Source: Paenibacillus_AQ nitricinens (GTDB lineage: Bacteria; Bacillota; Bacilli; Paenibacillales; Paenibacillaceae). Taken from it: a DNA stretch of 64,000 nucleotides. Shown piece after piece: positions 52,601 to 59,391 of the stretch. The translations under genes were made by a program, and so were the position numbers. The stretch lies in contig NZ_CP183948.1 in the NCBI RefSeq assembly GCF_052056485.1, forward strand, positions 3,224,001 through 3,288,000. The letters are read 5' to 3'. The notes under the pieces are model-generated. The model worked only from the letters and a program-made list of their open reading frames with translations. It searched no databases and was not told the origin of the DNA. Within the stretch, counting starts at the first letter, position 1. Each line of letters begins with the position of its first letter.

Positions 52601-55600
52601 GAAACGGCGAAATACCCGGGAACATACGGCGGTTTAATACATGAAATGAGAGAAGCAAGAGATGTAAGGATGGGGCAGTACGGACATAGTAATCAACCAT
52701 CCCATCATATTCCTTATATGTACAACGATGCCGGGGAGCCATGGAAGACACAGGAGAAGGTTCGAGAAGTGCTTGACCGGTTATATATCGGCAGTGAGAT
52801 CGGTCAAGGTTATGCTGGAGATGAAGATAACGGTGAAATGTCGGCATGGTATATTTTCAGTGCGATGGGCTTCTATCCGTTGAAGATGGGAAGTCCAGAA
52901 TATGCGATTGGAGCACCTTTATTTAAAAAAGCAACGATCAATCTGGAAAATGGTAAGCAAATCGTTATTAATGCTCCAAACAATAGTAATACCCATAAAT
53001 ATGTGCAGAGCTTAAAGCTCAACGGAGTGGATTACAGCAAAAACTATCTACTCCATTCCGACCTATTAAATGGTGCAACACTTGATTTCGATATGGGTGC
53101 AACGCCTTCGAAGTGGGGGAGTGGAGATGATAATGCTTCACCATCACTCACCACTGGCACTGATGTACCACGTCCTATACGTGATCGTACCGATAAGTTG
53201 ATTTCCCAAGGTTTAGGGAAGGTCACGGATAATGCTGGAACCTCTACGGTTTCTCTGAAGAATTTGTTTGACAATAATTCTGCCAGCACGGTATCGATTA
53301 ATAGCACAAATCCTACTATTCAATATCAATTTACCGCAGGTCCAGAGAAGATTAGTATGTATACCTTGACTTCTTCCGGCCTCGGAACCGAAAAGAGCGA
53401 TCCCAAGAGCTGGGTGCTCAAAGGTTCAAACGAGGGGGTCACTTGGGACACCCTTGATGCTAGAAAGGATGAAAGCTTCCAGTGGCGCCAATATACGCGT
53501 GCTTTTGCAATCACTGGTGAAGCAGAGTACTCTCGCTACCAGTTAGAGATTACAGAAACGAACGGTGGAACTAGTACAGCATTGGCCGAAATCGAGCTTT
53601 TAGGCAATGATGTGAGTGATGAGAACGCGGTTGCTATCGCAATGACCTCATTACAGCTCGGGGATGTAAGTCATATCACAACAGGAATTGAGCTTCCGAA
53701 ATTTGGTATGCAGGGAACGACACTTACCTGGAGCAGCACTGACACTTCGGTATTAAGCGATAAGGGTGAAGTCGTAAAGCGTCCGGATGTCGGTCAACCA
53801 GATCGAACAGTCACCTTAACAGTGATAATAAGCAAGGGAGCTGTTAGTCAGACCAAGACCTTTGATGTTGTTGTAAAGGCATGGAGCAGAAATGATCTAC
53901 CCCATGAAGAGGACTTCACAACAGGACTGGAAACAGGAGATATTCTACCGGCATGGAACAACTTCAGGCTAGAAACACACAATGTTAATGGATGGTGCTG
54001 CAATATCGGTGGGATGGAATCAAAAGCCGGCAGCGTGGATATCGATCAAGAACAAGGAATAACGAATTCTGCTTTATTGTATTCAGGCAACGTAACGGTT
54101 ACCGAAGCTAGTTATTCTTATAATCCGGTATTCGAAGCTGGATTTGTGATTGAGCCCTCCACGGTGCTCACATACAGAATTCATCCTGAAGGACCTGATG
54201 CCATTACACAGCTTGAGCATAAAAGAGAGCTAAGTGCCTATATTTCGATGGACATCTTGTTTGATGATGGAACTTATCTGCATGATCTAAACGCAGTGGA
54301 TCAGAATGGAACCCCTCTGAATCCACTGGCTCAGGGTGAGGTATTAAAGCTGGATACCTGGAATACCGTATCTGCTAAGATCGGAGAGGTTGCCGCAGGT
54401 AAAGTTGCCGACAAAATCCTCATATCATTTAATGCCACAGGACATACCGGTGATTTTCGAGGGTACGTCGACGATATTCGGATTTATCATTTAGCAGATG
54501 TACCTTATGGAACAGATGCTACGCTCAGCGGGATCTCAATGGATGGAACAGGTTTACAAGAGTTCGACAGCAACAAGGATACCTATGATATTATTTTACC
54601 AGCCGGTAGTGAAATCGTTCCTACGGTAACAGCTACAACATATGATCCCAATGCGACGATGATTGTGACTGCTGCGGATCATTTACCGGGCACGACAACG
54701 ATTGAGGTAACAGCGGAAGACGGCATCACAAAGCTTAGCTACAGAATTAACTTTACGGTCCAGGAGCAAGAACCGGAGCCAACGAAAAACAGTGACGCCA
54801 CGTTAAGCGGCATTATGATCGACGGTACAGCCTTGGCAGGATTCGATAGCAGCGTGGATACGTATGAAGTTGTTCTGCCTGCGGGTACTGTAAACGTACC
54901 TACGTTAACCGCGAATCCGACGGATTCGAAGGCAACAGTGAATGTGACGGCCACGGATCGCCTGCCGGGAACTTCGGTGATCGAAGTAACTGCAGAAGAC
55001 GGCAGTACGAAGTTCTTTTATAAAGTAAACTTTACGGTTCAATCCAGTCCTTCAAACCCGGAACCGTCCAATCCAAATCCTTCGAGCCCTAGTCCGGGAG
55101 GGAATACATCTACAACAACACCTCCTACTGAAGAAAAGGGTAAGGTAGGTGAGGTGACAATTAAGCCGGCACAAATTGTCCCCATCAACGGAACTGCAAC
55201 TCTCGAGATGCCAGCTGGGACTAAAGAATTAATACTTCCTTCCGATACCTTTAACCTACTAGGCGATAGCAAGCTGGAAGTGAAGCTGGATAACTTCACG
55301 ATCGTTATTCCTGCCAAACTGTTTAAGCAGCTAAGCGGCGAGCTTAGTGCAACGGATCTGCAAAACAGCAGCATATCTTTAAAGCTGACGTCACTTACAC
55401 AATCTGAAGTGAATGGAGCGATGGCTGCAGGCAAAAATACGATGAATGCAGATATCCGTTCAGCCGGGCAAGGATATGATGTGAGTCTGGCGCTGATCGG
55501 CAAAGCTGGAGTCATAACAACGCTGGATAAATTCGATCCGCGCATCACAATTCGGTTCCATTTGGACCCTTCGATCCTTTCGCCATTAACGGGTATTTAC

Positions 55601-56257
55601 TTGATTGGGAATAATGGATTACTGGAATATATTAGTGGGATAAGCGCTGATAACAACATTGTTAGCGAGATTAATCAATCTGGTAAGTATATCGCTCTTG
55701 AGCTGACAAAGAAATTTGCTGATGTACCTTCTACACACTGGGCTGCTAGCATCATTAAAGAATTGGCGGCGAAGCAAATTATTACGGGTACCTCATTGAC
55801 TAGCTTCCAGCCACAGCGCAGTGTGACCCGTGCTGAATTTACTGCACTGATTGTCAGAGCGCTCCAGCTGAAGGGAACAAATGATACAAGTGAACCAACC
55901 TTTACAGATATCAAAGCAACCGATTGGTATGCGAAAGCGATCGCGGTCGCAGTAGCAGAGGGCATTGTAAAAGGTAAAGGTACTTCCAGATTTGATCCAA
56001 CGGCTCAGATAACGCGTGAGGAAATGGTTGTCATGATCATACGTGCATATGATGCGGTTAAAGGGAGCAAGGCCGAAGGTTCAAGCCGTTTGTTTACAGA
56101 TGCAGCGCAAATTGCAGCATGGGCTGCCGATGATGTAAATGCGGCTGTATCACTGCGATTGATTCAAGGGCGTGATTCAGGCAATTTTGATCCGAAAGGC
56201 ATTACGACTCGTGCGGAGGCAGCTCAAGTGATCTATAATTTGTTGGAAATTTTCTAA
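49652..56257 (+). CDS. SLH-anchored GH92 alpha-mannosidase, Gln in place of the acid Glu
   Basis: A 2201-residue cell-wall-anchored exo-enzyme. The ATG at 49652 lies 8 bases after GGAGGG; the GTG at 49646 is closer than usual. After a signal peptide (to about 34) come an F5/8-type carbohydrate-binding domain (about 85-210), a beta-sandwich module (220-395), the GH92 catalytic region (about 400-1155), a second F5/8 domain (1180-1320), an Ig-like domain (1327-1411) and a second copy of the beta-sandwich (1413-1616). Two cadherin-like repeats (1620-1706, 1714-1800), a Pro/Ser linker, an unrecognised domain and three SLH repeats (about 2020-2201) follow. GH92 is a calcium-dependent inverting family. 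GDEDNGEMSAWY is intact, but the acid motif NEPSHH reads NQPSHH (Gln1015), as in mannose-1-phosphate-cleaving members. Confidence 0.9.
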   Translation: MNKRRFRVLFTIASTVSLLIGSIPISPIEIANAAPTVDATNFFSSFESSDVKPIENTTELNANKEKMTFGVDGNLPFTGIQGDITKNIVDVQVNGENPPNETKDKLIDGTETTKWLTRTSTGWIKFKLQAADTITKYALTSANDANGRDPKDWKLYGSNDDATWTLLDTRTDVSFPNRYQRQIYDIPNQITPYLYYKFDITKNNGESLLQLAEIALSNGIDQPEPVSVDMKASVTNGPTSLYTSKTSVGWTGLKAITISGTNTVNGRAYAYNKIYDTDILVTPSTELSYYIAPEFTDKDQTLYTSTYTSVDLYFADGTYLHELGAVDQHGIKLNPQDQGKSKTLYNNQWNFKSAKIGDVAAGKTIQRILIAYDNPAAEKGTGFKGTIDDILIEGNPVESSHSRLSEYVNILRGTQSNGSFSRGNNIPAVAVPHGFNFWIPKTDAGSDWAYAYNLNNSANNLPVIQAFAMSHEPSPWMGDRQTFQVMPSDTAGTPSANRTTRQLEFKHANETAKPYYYGVTFENGIKTEFTPTDHAAMFRFTFTGNSSNLIFDNQSNSGGMTLNADGSIQGYSDQKSGNSNGATRMFYYATFDKPVVAKGNPTANGGGANVSRYYKFDTTTDKVVEMRIASSLLSVEQAKNNLNQEITAQDSFDKIKEKAQTQWDQLLGIIQVEGATEDQLVTLYSNLYRLYLWPNSAYENVGSAGNPIYKHANQSATGTCSGSTETETCAPIVEGKAFVNNGFWDTYRTTWPAYALLTPSKDSELIDGFVQQYKDGGWISRWSSPGYANIMVGTSADVAFADSYLKGATDFDVQSFYQAALRDAATNAPNANVGRKGMNTSVFNGYTSYNNLGEAMSWAMDGYINDFGIANLAKALAEKNDTSDPYNAHYKDDYQYYINRAQNYVNMFNPNLGFFNGRSSNGEWRDTAASFNPEAWGGGSGDYTETNGWNMAFHVPQDGQGLANLYGGKEELSNKLDEFFSTPETAKYPGTYGGLIHEMREARDVRMGQYGHSNQPSHHIPYMYNDAGEPWKTQEKVREVLDRLYIGSEIGQGYAGDEDNGEMSAWYIFSAMGFYPLKMGSPEYAIGAPLFKKATINLENGKQIVINAPNNSNTHKYVQSLKLNGVDYSKNYLLHSDLLNGATLDFDMGATPSKWGSGDDNASPSLTTGTDVPRPIRDRTDKLISQGLGKVTDNAGTSTVSLKNLFDNNSASTVSINSTNPTIQYQFTAGPEKISMYTLTSSGLGTEKSDPKSWVLKGSNEGVTWDTLDARKDESFQWRQYTRAFAITGEAEYSRYQLEITETNGGTSTALAEIELLGNDVSDENAVAIAMTSLQLGDVSHITTGIELPKFGMQGTTLTWSSTDTSVLSDKGEVVKRPDVGQPDRTVTLTVIISKGAVSQTKTFDVVVKAWSRNDLPHEEDFTTGLETGDILPAWNNFRLETHNVNGWCCNIGGMESKAGSVDIDQEQGITNSALLYSGNVTVTEASYSYNPVFEAGFVIEPSTVLTYRIHPEGPDAITQLEHKRELSAYISMDILFDDGTYLHDLNAVDQNGTPLNPLAQGEVLKLDTWNTVSAKIGEVAAGKVADKILISFNATGHTGDFRGYVDDIRIYHLADVPYGTDATLSGISMDGTGLQEFDSNKDTYDIILPAGSEIVPTVTATTYDPNATMIVTAADHLPGTTTIEVTAEDGITKLSYRINFTVQEQEPEPTKNSDATLSGIMIDGTALAGFDSSVDTYEVVLPAGTVNVPTLTANPTDSKATVNVTATDRLPGTSVIEVTAEDGSTKFFYKVNFTVQSSPSNPEPSNPNPSSPSPGGNTSTTTPPTEEKGKVGEVTIKPAQIVPINGTATLEMPAGTKELILPSDTFNLLGDSKLEVKLDNFTIVIPAKLFKQLSGELSATDLQNSSISLKLTSLTQSEVNGAMAAGKNTMNADIRSAGQGYDVSLALIGKAGVITTLDKFDPRITIRFHLDPSILSPLTGIYLIGNNGLLEYISGISADNNIVSEINQSGKYIALELTKKFADVPSTHWAASIIKELAAKQIITGTSLTSFQPQRSVTRAEFTALIVRALQLKGTNDTSEPTFTDIKATDWYAKAIAVAVAEGIVKGKGTSRFDPTAQITREEMVVMIIRAYDAVKGSKAEGSSRLFTDAAQIAAWAADDVNAAVSLRLIQGRDSGNFDPKGITTRAEAAQVIYNLLEIF

Positions 56258-56291
56258 CTGTTATTAAGATGGGCTGTGTAATTCATTAAAA

Positions 56292-56326
56292 AAGAAGACT
56301 TCTGATACATTCAGAGGTCTTCTTTT
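56292..56326 (+). terminator. Rho-independent terminator
   Basis: A 14-bp stem (AAGAAGACTTCTGA with TCAGAGGTCTTCTT) closes on a five-base loop and is followed by a T-rich run. It ends the GH92 operon. Confidence 0.88.
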
Positions 56327-56337
56327 GTGATGTTTTT

Positions 56338-56420
56338 GTTGACAAAATAAGGAATTAACAATATATTATATATGCGAAAATAATTTATATATTATAACAC
56401 AATAATAATATGTTGTCAAC
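56338..56420. repeat. Inverted repeat flanking an AT-rich promoter region
   Basis: GTTGACAA (56338-56345) and TTGTCAAC (56413-56420) are perfect 8-base inverted repeats 67 bases apart. The left arm contains the -35 box. The DNA between is almost pure A and T with several smaller dyads. It may be a two-site operator that loops, or simply an AT-rich promoter. Confidence 0.4.
56339..56367 (+). promoter_or_regulatory. Strong sigma-A promoter of the unknown two-gene module
   Basis: A consensus TTGACA and a near-consensus TATATT are separated by exactly 17 bases. The leader would be about 115 bases long. Confidence 0.7.
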
Positions 56421-56488
56421 TACTATTTTCGGAGCATTTAACTGTTTTCTCAAGGATATTCAGCAAAAGTGGTGGGGGGAGGGAAATT

Positions 56489-56956
56489 ATGTTTTTATCG
56501 CGAATATTCAATTCCTTAAATTCTTCTATAGAGGAACTAGCGGTGGTTCAGATCCTTGAACTAAATGAGAAAACAAAAGAATATGGACTTATTTTAACAC
56601 CTGATGAAGTACGGCAAATGATGAATACCAGAAACCAGGTGCTTAACAACTATGGACGCGTGGAACTAAGTATAGAGGTCACCAAGGAGATCATTGAGTT
56701 ATTTTCCGCTTCTCCCTATATCAATGAAGACGACTATCTTTTCACATTAAATGAGCTTCACGAAATTTTTTACTATATAAAAAATGAAACCGAAGAGAAG
56801 ATCGGTGACTGTAGGATGATCGAGATGATGAGAAAGCTTTTTGACGGAGATTGCGGAGGTTCTCTGAATTTACTGAAAAGTAAGCTTGAGGAGTACGCAG
56901 AGGTCTTCAGAAGTGAGATACAGCTATATGAGGCTCTTGAAGGGGATGATGACTAA
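56489..56956 (+). CDS. DUF6323-like protein of unknown function
   Basis: A 155-residue soluble, mostly helical acidic protein with no signal peptide, membrane segment or catalytic motif that I recognise. It resembles, from memory, the DUF6323 family (L-x-LNEKTKEYGLILTPDEVRQMMNTRNQVLNNYGRVEL). GGGGGAGGG precedes the ATG. Its stop overlaps the ATG of the next gene by one base (TAATG), so the two products are probably made in equal amounts and may form a complex. A strong promoter lies upstream. Function unknown. Confidence 0.7.
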   Translation: MFLSRIFNSLNSSIEELAVVQILELNEKTKEYGLILTPDEVRQMMNTRNQVLNNYGRVELSIEVTKEIIELFSASPYINEDDYLFTLNELHEIFYYIKNETEEKIGDCRMIEMMRKLFDGDCGGSLNLLKSKLEEYAEVFRSEIQLYEALEGDDD

Positions 56957-58395
56957 TGGGATCGATGAATTACAACGATTTTCAAACATTAGTTGAGCGA
57001 GGAATCATTGAAAGAAAGAATCTCAAACAAAATCAGTATACGGTGTCCTTATTAAACGAAGGATTTCGTAATGGATTGCTGAACCGTCAGGAAATTTACA
57101 ACATCCAAAATAGGCTCATGCTCGTCCTACAGAATCTGATCAAACGCTACACTAAAGGAGAGAGTTCTTCAGTTCCCACGGAAACGGCAGAAAGTCTTCT
57201 AACTTCCATGTTATACGCAATTGATGCCTATTTCCTTAGCTTGGGAACTCCAGAGAAGGCAATGACTTCTCTAAAAACGGTTGATATACAAAGTAGCTAT
57301 GAAAAAGGAATCGAGACTGTAAGTACATGTTTTGAAGAATCGAAACAAATTTATAAACTAGTCAAAGAAGATAAGCTGAATGTTCCGGTTGACGCCTATA
57401 ATATGACCATTAATGAATCCTTGCCTATTTTTATGAAGAAATACAGAATTATCTTTGATGCTCATAATACTATGGCAAGTATTGATTATCCGCTTGCGAT
57501 CGATGATATGCGTCTTCAGGGCGTCTTTTACATTAAACAATATTTAGAACGTCTGTATATGGAAACGAAATTTTGTCAGTTGTTCAGCCAAGGTGATCTT
57601 CTCAATACGTTGGAGAGTTTTGGAAGAATGTATAAATTTGATTACCGGATCGAATTGTTTAATATTTATGAATTGATGTTGAATAGTGCTGTTTTTTCCG
57701 TTTTATCAGGTGGGAATACAGGTCAGGTTAAGATTTCGGCTTATCAATTTGAGCAAATAGAACGGTTATTAACTCAAGTGACTCCAGATCGAGTGGATAT
57801 CATTGTTGGCGAAGCAATCAGAAGTCTTCTGAATGATCTGAATATCAGCGATCCGAGAATGAAAGATTACATGAATTTACACAGGAACCAGATGGTGCAG
57901 CGGATCGTCAATGCAGCTAATTCCTGCAGTTTGCAGGGACTCATTATTACCCAGCAAGAAGAGAGAATCAAACCTGTTGAATTTTCTTTAAACCTAAAAG
58001 ATCGCTTGAGTGATATTAAACTACGAAAATTGTTGGTTGACGTCACGCAAATTGATAAGAAAGATAGAAAAGCCCAGCTCATCAAATCCAATCTGAATTC
58101 TCTTCACGATTATTTGGATGTTTTTGAATCGGATAGTCTTTACGGAGATGAATATGAAGCGTTATTCGTACTTTTCGGCGACATGGAGTTGACAATCTTG
58201 GCTAAGATTGTTTTTTACGAAGATCTGCGGACCGGATTTTTGAGTTTTCAAGCAATGGTATCAGAACATGCCGGAAGCGAAGAGGAATGGAAGAAGTACT
58301 TCATTGAATATATGCAGAGGTTAAGCCCAGATCGACTTCAATCCATTGAGAAACTCATCCATATGATTGATTATGAAGAAATTAATTTCTATTGA
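56956..58395 (+). CDS. DUF6179-like protein of unknown function
   Basis: A 479-residue soluble, almost entirely helical protein, coupled by a TAATG overlap to the DUF6323-like gene. It resembles, from memory, the DUF6179 family, which often sits beside DUF6323 in Firmicutes. Blocks such as ESLLTSMLYAIDAYFLSLGTP and YKFDYRIELFNIYELMLNSAVFSVLSG are family-like. No enzyme motif, coiled coil or export signal is obvious. The repetitive helical pattern would suit a scaffold or binding protein. The following 48 bases lack a clear terminator before the next promoter. Confidence 0.7.
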   Translation: MGSMNYNDFQTLVERGIIERKNLKQNQYTVSLLNEGFRNGLLNRQEIYNIQNRLMLVLQNLIKRYTKGESSSVPTETAESLLTSMLYAIDAYFLSLGTPEKAMTSLKTVDIQSSYEKGIETVSTCFEESKQIYKLVKEDKLNVPVDAYNMTINESLPIFMKKYRIIFDAHNTMASIDYPLAIDDMRLQGVFYIKQYLERLYMETKFCQLFSQGDLLNTLESFGRMYKFDYRIELFNIYELMLNSAVFSVLSGGNTGQVKISAYQFEQIERLLTQVTPDRVDIIVGEAIRSLLNDLNISDPRMKDYMNLHRNQMVQRIVNAANSCSLQGLIITQQEERIKPVEFSLNLKDRLSDIKLRKLLVDVTQIDKKDRKAQLIKSNLNSLHDYLDVFESDSLYGDEYEALFVLFGDMELTILAKIVFYEDLRTGFLSFQAMVSEHAGSEEEWKKYFIEYMQRLSPDRLQSIEKLIHMIDYEEINFY

Positions 58396-58443
58396 TCTGA
58401 TCAAAGACAAACATTAAAAGTAAGTATGGTGTTCCAAAACAAC

Positions 58444-58472
58444 TTGACAGATTTCATTTGTGCGTATACATT
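58444..58472 (+). promoter_or_regulatory. Promoter of the exporter operon
   Basis: A consensus TTGACA is followed after 17 bases by TACATT (or after 15 by TATACA). Either -10 box lies inside the first GTATAC palindrome, so a bound regulator would block polymerase. Confidence 0.6.
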
Positions 58473-58479
58473 TGTATAC
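58464..58479. promoter_or_regulatory. Palindromic operator 1 of the exporter operon
   Basis: GTATACATTTGTATAC has perfect 7-base arms around a TT centre and covers the -10 box. It is a near copy of operator 2, with centres 27 bases apart. TetR- or MarR-type repressors use sites of this shape. Confidence 0.72.
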
Positions 58480-58490
58480 ATAAGCGACTC

Positions 58491-58506
58491 GTATACATAT
58501 GTATAC
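58491..58506. promoter_or_regulatory. Palindromic operator 2 of the exporter operon
   Basis: GTATACATATGTATAC is a perfect 16-base palindrome ending 18 bases before the first start codon of the operon. Confidence 0.72.
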
Positions 58507-58524
58507 AACAAAGGAGGGGTTAAT

Positions 58525-58908
58525 ATGCGTGATGGACATTTCGGAAAACGCGGCCATCGAGAACATGGGGAACAAAAAGACCGTGGTGAGCATAGAGATC
58601 GTGAGCATATGGGCAGACATGGGATGGATTCTATGGATGGTCCCCCAAAAAGTGCTCAAACTTTTCGTCGCGGCAGAGCTCTAGCATTTTTGGAAAAGCT
58701 TAATGTGAATCGAGCCACTTTACAGCGGCAGCTGCAAACACCGGAGCTGGATTCGATCAAGCAAGTGATTAGCGGTGAACTGAAGGCAACAGAAGCGATC
58801 ATTGAAGAGTTTATTCATATTTTTCAGATTCACGAAGTAACAACTGAAGAGAAGACGGTTTGCGATACTAAAAAAGAGGAGATTGATCCTGAAAATGAAA
58901 ACCATTGA
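58525..58908 (+). CDS. Histidine-rich small protein of the exporter operon
   Basis: A 127-residue soluble protein. The start at 58525 follows AAAGGAGGGG; the longer frame from 58426 would run through the promoter and operators and is rejected. Residues 1-45 are very rich in His, Arg, Asp and Gly (about ten His), suggesting metal binding or a flexible basic tail. Residues 46-110 form a helical domain (TFRRGRALAFLEKLNVNRATLQRQLQTPELDSIKQ...) that I cannot name. It has no clear helix-turn-helix. It is the first gene of an operon with a nitroreductase and a two-subunit ABC exporter, so a regulatory or accessory role in drug or metal stress is possible. Confidence 0.75.
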   Translation: MRDGHFGKRGHREHGEQKDRGEHRDREHMGRHGMDSMDGPPKSAQTFRRGRALAFLEKLNVNRATLQRQLQTPELDSIKQVISGELKATEAIIEEFIHIFQIHEVTTEEKTVCDTKKEEIDPENENH

Positions 58909-59380
58909 TCTTATTAAAACGCGTAGAAGTATTAAGCAATTTAAGGCAGATCCCATTCATGAGGATGATTTATTGAAATGGCTGGAAGCAGCTAGTTATG
59001 CTCCAAACCATCGTATGAATGAACCTTGGGAACTCCTATTTATCGGGCCTGATACGAGAGCTAAATTAAAGCATAAGACGAATTTTGGAAGCGCTCCTGT
59101 CGTTCTTGCTATCTTATCTAAACCTGGTGCAACAGCGTTTGAACGTGACGAGAATGTTATGGCTGCCGCTTGTTTCGCACAGAACTTTTTATTAGCAGCA
59201 CATGAAGTGGGGGTTGGTGCCTATTGGGCTTCTTTAGGTGCTTTGCCTCATAATCGTGAAATTCTAGGTGTTCCGCAAGATTACGATGTGATTGGACTAT
59301 TTGGTATTGGATATCCAGAGGAAGTTCCAAATGCTAAGCCAAGAACACCGATGAAATCAAAAATCACATATTTATCTTAA
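58895..59380 (+). CDS. Nitroreductase-family flavoprotein
   Basis: A 162-residue FMN-dependent oxidoreductase of the short nitroreductase type. The FMN-binding opening TRRSIKQFKADPI, then ASYAPNHRMNEPWELLFI and VGVGAYWASLGALPHNREILGVP, are typical. These enzymes act as dimers and reduce nitro compounds, quinones or flavins with NAD(P)H. The ATG at 58895 is preferred; a TTG at 58883 sits too close to the GAGGAG site. It overlaps the previous gene by 14 bases and the exporter follows 11 bases after its stop, so all are one operon. It may detoxify a compound that the exporter also handles. Confidence 0.88.
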   Translation: MKTIDLIKTRRSIKQFKADPIHEDDLLKWLEAASYAPNHRMNEPWELLFIGPDTRAKLKHKTNFGSAPVVLAILSKPGATAFERDENVMAAACFAQNFLLAAHEVGVGAYWASLGALPHNREILGVPQDYDVIGLFGIGYPEEVPNAKPRTPMKSKITYLS

Positions 59381-59391
59381 AAGGTGATGGA

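Noticed and set aside
55039..55548. 169-codon minus-strand open frame
   Set aside because: It is antisense to the linker and pre-SLH region of the GH92 gene; its Ser/Pro/Gly composition reflects the linker codons.
58426..58524. N-terminal extension of the His-rich protein
   Set aside because: It would translate the promoter and both palindromic operators, and a strong AAGGAGGGG site serves the ATG at 58525.
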